DNA of 64,000 bases from Mimachlamys varia (GCA_947623455.1 OX392532.1:62001-126000); one strand, 5' to 3'; positions 26,652 to 38,175 are shown, counted from the stretch's first letter. The notes: a model not told the origin generated them from the sequence alone. Made by a program: numbers and translations.

Positions 26652-28643
26652 ATGGCTGAAGCTGAGAACCAACCTTCACGACTAACAGAACGTGATCAGA
26701 AAAACGCGGGAACAACATCAATGATTAACAATGAACATGAGAGATGTATGACGTCATGCACTGTTCCGGATACAGACGTGCAGGTGTTCAGCACTACGTC
26801 CATACCAATACAAACCGGGTATGCAAACTTAACAGTTGAAAAGCAAATAACCGAGAAAAACTTTTTAGATGGTGTACTCAGAGGATTCAAGTTCCTGAGA
26901 GAAGATGATTCAATGTGTGACGTCACTCTGGATGTCCAGGGAATGAAGTTCAGATGTCATAAAGTCATTCTCGCCACCTTTTCTGACTACTTCCGGACCA
27001 TATTCACCATAGAAACGAAAGAAGCGCGACAGGAAGAGATTAAGCTGGCTGGTTTTAGGAGCGAAACTATTGGAAAGATGATCCTGTATATCTACAGAGG
27101 TTATAATGGGTTCAGTGCTAGTGACGCAAGAGATTTGTTGGAGGCTGCTATATTTTACAGAGTTAACTCCCTTAGATATTTGTGTGAAACGGTCCTTTCC
27201 TCAGTGCTAGATGTTCAAAATGTAACAGCCATTTGGCGAACTGCCAAACGTTTCCCGGATTGCGATACCCTAAGAAAAACATGCGAGGAATACTTGCTGT
27301 GTCATTTCAATCGTCTTAAAGAAAACGAAATATGTAGCTTGAATAAAGAGGAGCTGGTATTTCTCTTATCTAACCCTAATCTACTTGTTGCAAATGAAGA
27401 CAAAGTATACCAAGCTGCAAAGACATGGTTTGAGGCTGACGGAGACCTACGTCAGCAATATCTCGTCGATGTATTTCAGCACGTTCGGCAGCCATTTATA
27501 TCAAAGGAAGTTTACTCTGACTTCGTGAGGAATTTCAGATTTTTTGACGAAGCTGCAATTAAACCATTCGTTGAAGAAGCATTACACTACCAGAGTCATC
27601 CGAACTGTCAAATGGACGAAGTCTGCACTAGGACAACGCTTCGCAAGCACTACAACATGGAGAAAGTCCTTTTACTAATTGGGTCCAATCAGAGGTTCAC
27701 GTGCTGCAATCTGAGTATGTGGGCTTGGCGGTTTGACTGTAGGCGGTGGTACACGCTAAGATCAGCTCCATTCAAGTTAGGTTCCGGTTATGCCACCTGT
27801 CGATTTGGACAAAGTGAAATTTACTTCTCTGGTGGCCAGGGAAGGCGGACTTTTCAGAAGTTCGACGGACTGACTGACAAGATAGTGTCGTGTACGAAGA
27901 TTAGCACTGCTCGAATGAGTCACTGTATGGTGTGTGTTCGCGACTCAATATATATTCTTGGTGGCACTGGCTTCCATTTCGATAGAGAGGATACCGTTCC
28001 AAGAGAAGACAAACTAGAAAGTGTTGAGGCTTGGATACCATCAGAGAACACATGGAGACAGTGTGGAAGTGTAACGGTCCCTGTATCAGGCGCGACTGCC
28101 TGCGCGTCAGGAAAGCTTATCTTGCTATATGGTGGATTCAGAGACAAACAGAACAAGGAACCTTCAAACTTGACACAATATTTTGACACAGAAACGAACA
28201 CGGGAGGACAACTTTCGACACATTTATCTTTCAGCCACCAAAACTTACAGAGTGCGCATATTGGAGATGTGATTTATATCCTTGCAAAGAACCACATATT
28301 TGAAAGCAAAGACAAGTTAGAATACATCAATGTTCGATCTCTAAGAGAGAAGCGCGAATACGCCGATACAGTTAAACCCCGAGCAATGACAAAAGACCTA
28401 AAAAGTCTTTACATTTTACAAGAAAGCCACTGCGAAATACTGCCGTTTCATGCAAAGAGATCATGGGAGTTGCAACGATACAATACAGAGACAAGAACAC
28501 TGGAAAACATTTCAAGGAAGATCCAATTCATGAAGTCTGAAGGGTCTATGCATACATTGGTAGTTTCAAAATCTGTACTTCTTGAGAAGGGCATCACCAC
28601 ACAAGATTCTAAAAGATTTCCAATTCAACCATTTGAGCATTAA
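26652..28643 (+). CDS. BTB-BACK-Kelch domain protein (KLHL family), single coding exon
   Basis: This 663-aa protein has the layout of a Kelch-like adaptor, a family that recruits substrates to cullin-3 ubiquitin ligases. A non-conserved leader (1-70) is followed by a BTB domain at about 72-182, with CDVTL at 89-93 and CHKVILA at 102-108. A BACK domain follows at about 187-300. Diverged Kelch-type beta-propeller blades run from about 335 to 620, where IYFSGG (390-395), IYILGG (433-438) and LLYGG (491-495) mark blade strands. The propeller is degenerate: the paired-glycine and Tyr/Trp pattern is weak after residue 500, so fewer than six clear blades can be seen. The start is the first ATG after a stop and follows a plausible UTR splice acceptor. 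The CDS has no introns or disruptions. Cullin-3 binding and the substrate are inferred from the family only. Which numbered KLHL it corresponds to, if any, is not clear; lineage-specific expansion is possible. Confidence 0.9.
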   Translation: MAEAENQPSRLTERDQKNAGTTSMINNEHERCMTSCTVPDTDVQVFSTTSIPIQTGYANLTVEKQITEKNFLDGVLRGFKFLREDDSMCDVTLDVQGMKFRCHKVILATFSDYFRTIFTIETKEARQEEIKLAGFRSETIGKMILYIYRGYNGFSASDARDLLEAAIFYRVNSLRYLCETVLSSVLDVQNVTAIWRTAKRFPDCDTLRKTCEEYLLCHFNRLKENEICSLNKEELVFLLSNPNLLVANEDKVYQAAKTWFEADGDLRQQYLVDVFQHVRQPFISKEVYSDFVRNFRFFDEAAIKPFVEEALHYQSHPNCQMDEVCTRTTLRKHYNMEKVLLLIGSNQRFTCCNLSMWAWRFDCRRWYTLRSAPFKLGSGYATCRFGQSEIYFSGGQGRRTFQKFDGLTDKIVSCTKISTARMSHCMVCVRDSIYILGGTGFHFDREDTVPREDKLESVEAWIPSENTWRQCGSVTVPVSGATACASGKLILLYGGFRDKQNKEPSNLTQYFDTETNTGGQLSTHLSFSHQNLQSAHIGDVIYILAKNHIFESKDKLEYINVRSLREKREYADTVKPRAMTKDLKSLYILQESHCEILPFHAKRSWELQRYNTETRTLENISRKIQFMKSEGSMHTLVVSKSVLLEKGITTQDSKRFPIQPFEH

Positions 28644-28896
28644 ATGCGTGTGTTTAAATGGTATTTACAAGAAAAGATGTATTATGTAAGCTCAGGATTT
28701 GGTACATTTGTAACACAGGGGTAACAATTAATTAAAATATGGATAAATTTTGATTTGAAAGATTCCTTTCTTAATTTGGGTTAACAGTATTTGAAAACGT
28801 ATGCACACATGTACGTTGTAAAAACCTATTTTGAAACGAAGGAAACACACATATTGCGGAACAGCTTCTATGGATAAATTCATTTGGATGTGGCCT

Positions 28897-29300
28897 ATAT
28901 ATACTGAGTTTGTTTTGTACACAAATATGAATTGCAAACTTAATTTGCGAGCTTTCGAAAACGTCTGTTTCCTTTGTCAAGCAAAGAGTACAATAGCCGA
29001 GTGTCGGTGTTCTGACCGCTAAATTCCGCTCACTACCAAACACAGGGCGAGTTGGAGAAGTCAGCTGTCAAATATGTAGCGCGACATTTCGTCCAAATGT
29101 ACTCTGAAACTACAGGTAGACAGAGGGACGGATAAGATGTTTACCCATTCCGCCCCTTATTGGGTGTTAAAATAGCGGTTTCAGCTGTCAGAACACCGAC
29201 ACACGGTTATTGTACTCTTTGCTTGACAAAGGAAACAGACGTTTTAGAAAGCTCGCACATTAAGTATTCAATTCCTGTACAAAACAAACTCAGTATATAT
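28897..29300. repeat. Foldback element with about 125-bp arms
   Basis: The left arm (about 28897-29022) contains ACTGAGTTTGTTTTGTACA, AACGTCTGTTTCCTTTGTCA and GTGTCGGTGTTCTGAC. The right arm (about 29187-29300) is its reverse complement, with GTCAGAACACCGACAC, TTGACAAAGGAAACAGACGT and the TTGTTTTGTAC complement. The spacer is about 165 bp. There is no coding capacity. Small frames on both strands come from the arms. Confidence 0.8.
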
Positions 29301-29329
29301 CATTCATACCAAACTGATGAATCTTATTC

Positions 29330-29540
29330 CTAATATGGATGTGACCTAGATTTACAAGGCAGGTGTCGATGATGAAGCAGAAAATGCGTGCTCTTCCGGA
29401 ACACCTGATCTTATCGTCTTGCAGTTCCAATGACCTCCGTGTAAATCTTTCATTTGTTTAGAGTTTATCACTAGTATAATTGATTTTAAGTTCGGATTTT
29501 GGTTCTGTTGACTCTGTGGTATTCTCCTATTTTTATTATT
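29330..29540 (+). mobile_element. Penelope-type element tail fragment, copy 4
   Basis: Contains GTGACCTAGATTTACAAGGC, a GTGTCGATGATGAAGCAGAA stretch and CTTCCGGAACACCTGATCTT. It continues through CCGTGTAAATCTTTCATTTG and GTATAATTGATTTTAAGTTC. Same orientation as the reverse transcriptase remnant. Truncated and diverged. Confidence 0.65.
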
Positions 29541-30236
29541 TTACAATCTATGTTGTACTCTCCTACTCCTGACACCGTGGCTGTGTAAACTGGAATGGCG
29601 GCATCGTCAGCATAAATGCAAAAGTACCACTGTCTCCTATATAACCGTATATTAACCCCTAGTGGCATCTACTTTGATAGGGGGTACCGATCGCCTTTAC
29701 AGAGATTCGCATTTGAGTGTCGCTAACACACCCTCCAACAAATCCATTCTGTAGAAAGATACCAATTGACGGCGTCAAGGCTGGTTTTCAATTAACGACA
29801 TCATGAATAGACATCAACGAAACATACATGTACATAGTTATACCTAAAGTCATTCGAAAAATACTCACCGCTATATGGTTTTAATTTTCAATTTGCCTCT
29901 GGAAATAATGGATTACAATCCTGACGTTCAAAATGATTTGAGAGAACGGGATAATGCGGCCACGCTACCACAAAACTTGCACCAAAAGTATGCATAACAA
30001 AGAGTTTATTGTCAGTAAACATAGTTAATGGGTCATGACATAAAATAAAGCAATACAATATATACAATTTGTTAGTTCTTTCATATCTTTTTGGCATTAT
30101 TTTTCGTTAAACTGCTCGCTTTTGAGTAACAACTTTTCGTCGAAAGGGTAAATTATATCTTGGGCCCCTTTAAATAGTTGCGGGCGTATAGTGTCCGGTC
30201 GTTCATACGTTCTTTCTGAATCAAAATGACGCGTCC
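29541..30236. other. Downstream flank of USP-A
   Basis: No gene was seen. On the minus strand a canonical AATAAA (TTTATT on plus at about 30005-30010) lies about 230 bp past the USP-A stop codon and is a candidate polyadenylation signal for that gene. Confidence 0.4.
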
Positions 30237-33200
30237 TTATTTATGGTGTCCGTGACCATGGTGTTCACGAGGATGACGACACACTAAAGTTGGAACTGTA
30301 GCGTGATGGACTACATAGTCACTAACACTACCCATCAAGGTCCTCCGTACTTTGCCGACTCCTCGACATCCCGTTACAATCATATGTACACCAAAGTCTT
30401 CCGCTGCCTGTATGATACCCCGACCAGGTTGATCTGCATGGATACTTTGCACAGTCCCTTGTACCTGTAAATTAGATTAAAACAACATATACCTATACAG
30501 AATCTTTAATAAGTCATATATATATGTCACTTCCCATTAGTTTGGCGTCACAAATTACTCGGTGACACCATATGATAAAGGTAGGTCTGCAAACGTAGCA
30601 AAAACATTTTCTCATTTGTTCAAGTGACCACGCGAAGCAAACGCAATTAATTACGCAATTTCGCTTAATGATTCTCACTAGGCATATAATTTGTAGATCT
30701 GAATTCACTACTAGATATCAAATCTTTACATGAGCTTGTTACGGCAGTGTGTGGTAACGTGGCGCTAGTTAGGGCAGTGTGTGGTTACGTGGCGCTAGTT
30801 AGGGCAGTGTGTGGTTACGTGGCGCTAATTAGGGCAGTGTGTGGTTACATGAGCTAGTTACGGCAGTGTGTGGTTACGTGGCGCTAGTTAGGGCAGTGTG
30901 TGGTTACATGGCGCTAGTTACGACAGTGTGTGGTTACGTGGCGCTAGGTACGACAGTGTTTGTGTCGTGGCGCTAGTTACGGCAGTGTGTGGTTACGTGG
31001 CGTTTGTAAGGGCAGTGTGTTGTTACGTAGCGCTAGTTACGGCAGTGTGTGGTTACGTGGCGCTTGTTAGGGCGGTGTGTGGTTACGTGGCGCTAGTTAG
31101 GGCAGTGTGTGGTAACATGGCGCTAGTTACGGCAGTGTGTGGTAACGTGGCGCTAGTTACGGCAGTGTGTGGTAAATGTGGCGCTAGTTACGGCAGTGTG
31201 TGGTTACGTGGCGCTAGTTAGGGCAGTGTGTGGTTACATGGCGCAATTTAGGGCTGTGTGTGGTTACGTGGCGCTTGTTAGGGCGGTGTGTGGTTACGTG
31301 GCGCTAGTTACGACAGTGTGTGGTTACGTAGCGCTTGTTAGGGCGGTGTGGTTACGTGGCGCTAGTTACGACAGTGTGTGGTTACGTGGCGTTTGTAAGG
31401 GCAGTGTGTTGTTACGTAGCGCTAGTTACGGCAGTGTGTGGTTACGTGGCGCTTGTTAGGGCGGTGTGGTTACGTAGCGCTAGTTACGACAGTGTGTGGT
31501 TACGTGGCGCTAGTTACGACAGTGTGTGGTTACGTGGCGCTAGTTACGACAGTGTGTGGTTACGTGGCGCTTGTTAGGGCGGTATGTGGTTACGTGTCGT
31601 TTGTTAGGGCAGTATGTGGTTACGTGGCGTTTGTTAGGGCAGTGTGTGGTTACGCGGCACGTAGCGCTAGTTACGGCAGTGTGTGGTTACGTGGCGCTTG
31701 TTAGGGCGGTGTGTGGTTACGTGGCGCTAGTTAGGGCAGTGTGTGGTAACATGGCGCTAGTTACGGCAGTGTGTGGTAACGTGGCGCTAGTTACGGCAGT
31801 GTGTGGTAAATGTGGCGCTAGTTAGGGCAGTGTGTGGTTACATGGCGCAATTTGGGGCTGTGTGTGGTTACGTGGCTTGTCAGTATCTCATAGTGTTAAC
31901 CGCTAACATGATTGGAGTAAACCGAACTGACGACTGAGGCACATACTGTGGTGTAGATGTATAACCTAAAATACTTACTTCAGCTTCTTTTAAGAGTTGT
32001 CCAAATCCTTCAAGTTTTTCTGTAAGTTTAGCTTTCTCTTCTTCCAAAATTTTGTGGATAGTTTCGGAATTATGTGCTGTAAAGAGAGAATAAAGATTTT
32101 ACTCGTGAAGGGTATTTATACGTTTTGTTTTCGACCAATTGTGTCGCATTGCATGAGTGTAAGAGATTACTAATGAAGGGTTCCGTATGCGTTTTGATTT
32201 CGACCAATTGTGTCGCATTGCATGAGTGTAAGAGATTACTAATGAAGGGTTCCGTATGCGTTTTGTTTTCGACCAATTGTACCGCATTGCATGAGTGTAA
32301 GTGTTTACTCATGAAGGGTCTGTATACGTTTTGTTTTTATCTGAACCAATGTCTGGAAACAATAAGAAATGCACCTGTTTCACATTTTCTGATTTTTTTA
32401 CTTCTTTTTCTTTATACTATGATCAACCCTTGGACGACGTGACTCTCTAGATACTTCCTGTCACTTGTTGTCATGGCGACGTTACCGGACGGGTTGTAAC
32501 AATTTCTAAAGTACCGTGTACAGGACATTACGTAGGATGGCACTGCCTCAGTACACCGACATTGTATGACCTTAGTTGTAACTAGGGCGTAAATCCTTAC
32601 TTAGTCAATAAAAGTATATTCTGTTTATCGTAAATACCTTGTCTGCACTAAAGATTATCACTATACACACTGTTAGCCAAGGGAAACATGGTACAACTAA
32701 TGATCAATAACACATGTCAGTCAATCATTAGTCCGCTCTAGTTATGCTTATCGTTGTTTACCTATCAATATAATAACCGACCAAACGCTGCTCTGATACA
32801 CTATCATAACATTTTACTACATCCGCAAGGTAACTAGTCAAACTCATATGACCGACAAGTGTCCATGGTGTGACATTAAAAGAATTGTTCACCCCCTGAA
32901 CAGGGGAATCTCAACCCGAGGGGTAAGATTCTTAAGTTGCCAAACAGGAGGCTTACGGAGTGTTTGGTAGCTTAGAATCTTACCCGAGGGTTGATATCGC
33001 CTGTCTTACATACCAAGGGGGTGAATGATTATTTTTCTTTTACCCTGAACAGGTATATCCGCACTTTTACCGTTGTGAGATTTTCTTATCTCACCCCAGG
33101 TTTGAGACAAGCTATACGTGTTTTTTGCACGTTCTCAACAATTGTATGACGTCATAGAAACAATACCATGACGTCACGGCAACAATACAATGACTTCAGG

Positions 33201-34773
33201 TCGACAACTCAATCACATCACATCTATATTGTCATGTATTTATTCAACGTCAAAATTAGATAAATATGATGAGGTTCAACAGGGTAAGAGAAAAATAATA
33301 ATTCACCCTCTTGGTAGTGAGACAGGGGAACAGAACCCTCGTGGTAAGATTCTTAAGCTTCAAAACACTCGGCAAGCCTCATGTTTGGCAACTTAAGAAT
33401 CTTACCCCTCGGGTTGAGATTTCCGTGTCTCACCCTCAAGGGGGTGAAAGATTCTTTTAATATCATGTTCGTCTGCTTTCAAATTTTTGTTCTGTGTAAA
33501 TTTTCCCTTTGTGCATGTTTAGTGGTTTTGGGTTCAATAGATCTTTAGTTTTTCATTCCTGCACATGTTCTCTAGATCTGCACGTGTTCACTAGATCCGC
33601 GCATGTTCGATCAAAAAGCATAGACAATCTCCACCATTGGTTTGATATCATTACTATCGATCCCGAGACCTTATTAGTTCGTACTTACTTTTATACCACT
33701 CTGTCTTGTGTAGCGAGTCGGGCGAACCTACCACGTGTACCATCACGATGCTGAACGTCGGATTGTGGATCTGCTCCATGTAATCTATTGTGGAAATCAA
33801 TTTAAAACACAGTATTGTTGAAAGCATTATCTTGCGTAAACTGGTTTCCCAGGCTGTAAACCGTTCTTTTAGCTCTGATGTATTTCAGAATTTGGGCTAT
33901 ACATTTTACATATGGGAATCATTTTGGTTTTAGTTCCAATAGGTTGTATATCTATATTGGTGTTGCAGGGAGTCTGCTGTTTCGTAGATGTTACTATCAA
34001 TAATACGTATCATGTACTTATGTTTACAGCTTTGTCTATTTGATGGAAATACATGTTACAATCGTATGCGTTACACTTTGAATGTAAGAAACCCTGATTC
34101 ACTGTACGGATACCATTGTACGTTAATGTAATGTATATAGGCTTTTTGCATGTCGTTACTGATTTAATTAAATGTAACGCGATCGCATCGTATTACATGG
34201 TGAGTTTGAATATCAGGGTAAGGAAAAGCATCAACTGCCACGTTGTCAGCTTATTCTGTAACGTAGATACTAGTAGGTAGAGTTAATAAACACAAGTCGT
34301 ATATAGTTCTCGGCTGGTTGTTCATGCGTAGCTTTTTACTGAATACGTTTCGAGGTATCGCACAGAGGCCCAAAAGGGTTGTACAATATATGAATCTGAG
34401 AGATAGATCATAACCCTAACCCTATTCGCAGTAGAAGACAACAGTCATGGAGTATTAAGGTCAATAAATACTAAGAAACCAATGAAATGATTTATAGAAG
34501 TGAATATATGTGTTTACACGGAAGTGTAGTGCTTATCAATGGATGATACTGGATACAGGGATGATTATTGTACTGGGAGGCGAGCTAAGAGAGGAAATAA
34601 GTTATTTGACAGCGTTATTATTATCTAGGTCTACAGCGATGTACTTAATACAGACATGGTGGAGTATGACAACAATTTACACACAAGATGTAGCATTACT
34701 TACAATTGAATGCATATTTGGCATGTTCACTTTCGTCCATGGCGATCAACACGATGTTCTTCTCCTCCTCCAT
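30237..34773 (-). CDS. Universal stress protein A-domain protein (USP-A), four coding exons
   Basis: The model joins exon 1 (34704-34773), exon 2 (33689-33784), exon 3 (31979-32076) and exon 4 (30237-30464), giving 163 aa. All introns are GT-AG with GTAAGT donors, in phases 1, 1 and 0, and every split codon resolves in frame. The protein starts MEEEKNIVLIAMDESEHAKY, the first beta strand with the ATP-site Asp of the USP fold. Exon 2 has the second strand (FSIVMVHVVGSPDS), exon 3 a charged helix (KILEEEKAKLTEKLEGFGQ), and exon 4 the AAEDFGVHMIVTGCRG strand. The motif G-x2-G-x9-G-S is intact (GCRG ... MGS), which in this family marks ATP-binding members. A His-rich tail (REHHGHGHHK) follows. 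Length is normal for the family. These are small cytosolic nucleotide-binding proteins, expanded in molluscs and other invertebrates; the precise role is unknown. Introns 2 and 3 carry minisatellites. Confidence 0.92.
30729..31878. repeat. 30-bp minisatellite in intron 3 of USP-A, about 38 copies
   Basis: The unit is 30 bp: GGTTACGTGGCGCTAGTTA followed by GGGCAGTGTGT or CGGCAGTGTGT. Variants include ACGACAG, TTTGTAAGGG, CTTGTTAGGGCGG and 28-bp units. A block near 31070-31200 with the distinctive GTGGTAAATGTGGCGC variant recurs near 31690-31830, showing an internal duplication of about 630 bp. A unit divisible by 3 gives open plus-strand frames that are not genes. The array ends 100 bp from the exon 3 donor. 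Confidence 0.95.
32100..32330. repeat. 69-bp tandem repeat in intron 2 of USP-A, about 3.3 copies
   Basis: Three units start at 32100, 32169 and 32238, and a partial fourth starts at 32307. Each holds AATGAAGGGTTCCGTATGCG, CGACCAATTGTGTCGCATTG and CATGAGTGTAAG. Period 69 keeps frames open on both strands. The block lies about 25 bp upstream (gene sense) of the USP-A exon 3 acceptor. Confidence 0.93.
32878..33040. repeat. Hairpin element, copy 1
   Basis: This is a foldback with arms CCGAGGGGTAAGATTCTTAA and its near complement ending AGAATCTTACCCGAGGGTTG. The outer flank is GTTCACCCCCTG on the left and AGGGGGTGAATGA on the right. It is homologous to the second copy 400 bp downstream. Confidence 0.75.
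33283..33465. repeat. Hairpin element, copy 2
   Basis: A second copy of the foldback at 32878. It has TTCACCCTCTTGGTAGTGAG on the left and CTCACCCTCAAGGGGGTGAA on the right, with inner arms GGTAAGATTCTTAAGC and CAACTTAAGAATCTTACC. The two copies lie in the same intron (USP-A intron 2), suggesting local transposition or duplication of one MITE family. Confidence 0.75.
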
Positions 34774-35740
34774 GATGTACGTGCTGAAGTATACGTGATG
34801 TTTCTGTACTCTGGTGAAGAGTAGATGTTTATGTATATTACTCAGCGCCCTGCTGGGTAAATTACACAGACTGTTATTACTGTACTACACTCTCAAGGCT
34901 TTTCACTTCACCGGGCTGTCGTCTGCTCATGTGATATCTCGACACTCATGGAAACCATTGCAATCGTCGTATATAAAATGCAAATGGTGAACTGTGTTAT
35001 TGGGTTGATGTAAATCTTGCCGCAGGGAATGTAAACTCATAAAACAAATGGCCTTTACCTTCATAGTTGTATGCAATGAATATACTCTATAATAAGAAGA
35101 AAATATGCTATTTCTTTTTAAATGTAATTTTGCATCTATTTAACTGAATGAGGGCCACCTGGTTTACAATGTCAGCATGTAATTAAGAAGCTAGTACCGG
35201 AAATGTTTCACTTTCAGCTGACCTATTATACATTGTATGGTGTGGGACAGCATATCAAATGAACTCATGTTAAATTAGCTGAGAATTATGGGCTGCTCCG
35301 CACCTGGGGGACTGCTCATGTGCTATCTGCACAGGCAATGCTGTGTGAGTTGTCGCCCTTGGGATTTTTACCATACGCTAGCTAGTAGTCTGTGATACCG
35401 TTTCGAATAAAGCCTTTTTATGTAATAACATTTTTAACTTTTTGTTTCTATTTTGACTTCATTGTTTCTTTTTGATACACACTACAATAGTGTATATCCT
35501 GAGTAATTAAGTTAAGCAATTGTGATTTCATATACTTATGATGTACTGTATGCCTATTGTATATCTAGTTGTTATAATTATATGTACTGTGATATTTTGT
35601 TAAAATACGTTTGATACACATGTTTGTCGCAAGAATAACACTACAGTGCTAGTGTTATTATGTTACATGTATGCGACGTTATAAAGCTTCTTGACTCTTG
35701 AATACTAGTAATAGGACGAGGAAAAGTGATAAAGATAGTT
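34774..35740. other. Spacer between USP-A and USP-B, 5' flank of USP-A
   Basis: Should hold the USP-A promoter and 5' UTR just right of 34773. No TATA box at a convincing place and no heat-shock element were identified. No additional exon was recognised. Confidence 0.35.
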
Positions 35741-35812
35741 TCGTTGCTTGGGCTCGAACCTGCGACCCTCGGCTCTCCAGCCCGATGCTCTACCGACTGA
35801 GCTAAAAGGAAA
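35741..35812 (-). pseudogene. tRNA-like sequence, probable tRNA-derived SINE head
   Basis: The minus strand reads TAGCTCAGTCGGTAGAGCAT (an almost perfect box A and D arm), an anticodon-like arm around CTGGAGA, and GGTTCGAGCCC (box B). The acceptor and T stems do not pair well, and the anticodon stem has a mismatch. It is therefore a tRNA pseudogene or the promoter head of a SINE rather than a working tRNA. Confidence 0.7.
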
Positions 35813-36051
35813 ATCCATAGAGCTCACGCTTGTAAAGCAATCTAATCAATACACTTATTGTATATACTACCTCTTGTAGTTAGACTGTATGATACGTTTA
35901 AATATATATTTTGTACCTATTTCATTTAACCTACACGATTCTAGTAGTTACTCTGGTCCCTATTTTCGTATATTGGTCCGAAGTCAAAGAGTATGGGTCC
36001 GACGCTAAATATTTTGACGTCATAATTCCAGGATGACGTTATATACATAGG

Positions 36052-36206
36052 GATTGAAAGTCATTTATTTTAACTTTCATAGTGCTATGAAAGGTCAGCC
36101 GTTACATCCATATTGAATGAAGCCCGCCAGGGCTTCATGTTAAATATGGATATAACGGCTGACCTTTCATAGCACTATGAAAGTTAAAATAAATGACTTT
36201 CAATCC
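36052..36206. repeat. Near-perfect foldback with about 72-bp arms
   Basis: The left arm starts ATTGAAAGTCATTTATTTTA and ends GAAGCCC. After a short GCCA loop the right arm GGGCTTCAT through AATAAATGACTTTCAAT is almost perfectly complementary. Each arm has an inner palindrome, TTTCATAGTGCTATGAAA. It is a MITE-like hairpin with strong RNA-folding potential in either strand. Confidence 0.85.
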
Positions 36207-36524
36207 ATATATTTACATTTTTACTATAAAAAAATTGCGTAACCTCATTTATATATTTTCCAATTAATAGTTTTTTACCTGCGTTTGTATATGTGTCGTC
36301 ATTTTAACAACATTGGTGGAACAGTCCGGCTTGAATAAAATTGGCGCCAATGATAATAATTAGTCATTTGAGCGTTTGACACAAGGGCAATCTCCATGTT
36401 ATTCAAAGTGGCGCGACAAGACTCTCATTGAACAAGCTTGATCTATGACGTCATAATTAAACCACGTGATACATCTCGAGAACCATTGCTTTCATACTTT
36501 TATGAAAGGCATGTTTGCTGGTAA

Positions 36525-36745
36525 AAAAATAATAAGAGAATACCGAAGCGTTAACATAATCATAATCCAAACTCAAAATCGATTAAACCAGGGGCAAAAT
36601 ATGACCAAAGGAACGATTAACATGGAGACCATTGTAAAAGTACAAGAGAATAAGAACAGATGTTCCGAAAGAGTAAGCGTCTTCTGCTTCATTGACGACA
36701 CCCGCCATGTAAATCTTGGTCACATCTAAGTAAGCATCCAGGACA
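36525..36745 (-). mobile_element. Penelope-type element tail fragment, copy 5
   Basis: Contains CAAACTCAAAATCGATTAAA, ATGACCAAAGGAACGATTAA, GTAAGCGTCTTCTGCTTCAT and CACCCGCCATGTAAATCTTG, matching copy 1 closely and in the same order. Truncated at both ends. Confidence 0.7.
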
Positions 36746-37506
36746 GTTGTGGTATAATGACGTTGTATAAGTTGGCTATAACATAATGTTTTACTGTACA
36801 ATATGGGGAGTATATGCCGTGGTTTTTACGGTCCATGCGGTTTTAAACGTAACATTTTAAAGGTCAATTGGATTGTAAACTACATAATTTGTCTAGAATT
36901 ATGAAGGTACACATATGTAGTACGTTTTGGTGAAGTCAAACATGCATGTAGGAAGTGTTGCTGGCGTGCACATACAATTCAATTCTTAAGGATACAGAGA
37001 AATAAGAAACTTCCGCTGTAGGTGATCGCTTTTATTCCGTCTATTGAAACTTACAAATAAACATCAATAATATCCAAACACGTGCATCTGCATCTATATA
37101 CATATTACTATCACAGCACCTTTAAACCTAGGAAATGTTGACTTGATAGTAAAGCATCAACGTTTCAATTTTCTGGCCGGATAAATGTCTATGTTATGCA
37201 TTGTAGATACAGGGATATATAGACTTTATGAACAGTAGGATTTGCTGTCTTACCGTCTCTGCACACTTATATTATTATTGTGTACAATGTAGCGCCCTAA
37301 ATTGCAGCGTAAAAAAACTTGTACGGTGCAAAGAGTCAGTGGAGAAAAGCAATACAAAATCAACCTTCTGATTAATTCTTCTGTGCAAATGAAAACAAAG
37401 GTAATACAACATGTTTCTTTATCAAGAATGAATTGTTGTAATCTGATGAATGGATCCGAATTAAGGAATGTTAGCGTGTTGTCACTGTACAGGACATGAT
37501 ACTAGT

Positions 37507-38175
37507 TAGTCCGAAGGGCTTTGACTCTCTGACCCGCTATTATTTTGACGACAGGCGGGTGCGAGAGTCAGAATTCCTGCTTGGTAAAAAAGTGGAAATT
37601 TTACCGACCCGTGCACGGGTCGCTGTTTAAGCCTTTTTTTTATAACATGAAACATTTTCGATCACATTTTAAATTAAGTATCAATGGAAAGAACAGTTAT
37701 TTTTTCAACTAACATTCACATTTAACAGAAGGTCGTAAACTAACTGTCGCCACCCATTTCTAAAAAATAACCAGTTTCCTGACATCTGTTTGAAAATGGC
37801 CGTCGCCTAACATCACGTGATCAAAATAGGTAGGTTCAGAACGTAATTCTCACGGGATCTCGCGACGCGTGGCCATTTTCAAACAGATTTCAGGAAACTG
37901 GTTATTTTTTTAGAAATGGGTAGCGACAGTTAGTTTACGACCTCCTGTTACTTGATTAAATGTGTAGGTTAGTAGAAAAATATCTGTTCTTTTCATTGCT
38001 ACCTATTTAACATGTGATCGAAAATGTTTCATATTATAAAACACAGCTTAAACAGTGACCCGTGAACGGGTCGGTTGAACGGGTCGGTAAAATTTCCACC
38101 TTTTTAACTAATGAGATATTCTGACTCTCGCACGCCTGTCGTTAGCGGGTCAGAGAGTCAGAACGCTTCGGACTA
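37507..38175. mobile_element. MULE-like foldback transposon with 9-bp target duplication
   Basis: This 669-bp element starts TAGTCCGAAG and ends CTTCGGACTA. Long inverted arms of roughly 300 bp cover almost the whole element; for example AACCAGTTTCCTGACATCTG on the left answers AGATTTCAGGAAACTGGTTA on the right. An exact 9-bp direct repeat, GATACTAGT, flanks it at 37498-37506 and 38176-38184. Long terminal inverted repeats with a 9-bp duplication are typical of Mutator-like elements. There is no transposase. Several GACCCGTGNACGGGTC palindromes sit in the arms. Confidence 0.88.

Noticed and set aside
30898..31825. Plus-strand frames with VCGYVALVRA repeats
   Set aside because: Artefact of the 30-bp period inside USP-A intron 3, on the strand opposite to the gene.
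35741..35812. Functional tRNA gene
   Set aside because: Boxes A and B are good, but the acceptor, anticodon and T stems mispair, so a SINE head or pseudogene is more likely.
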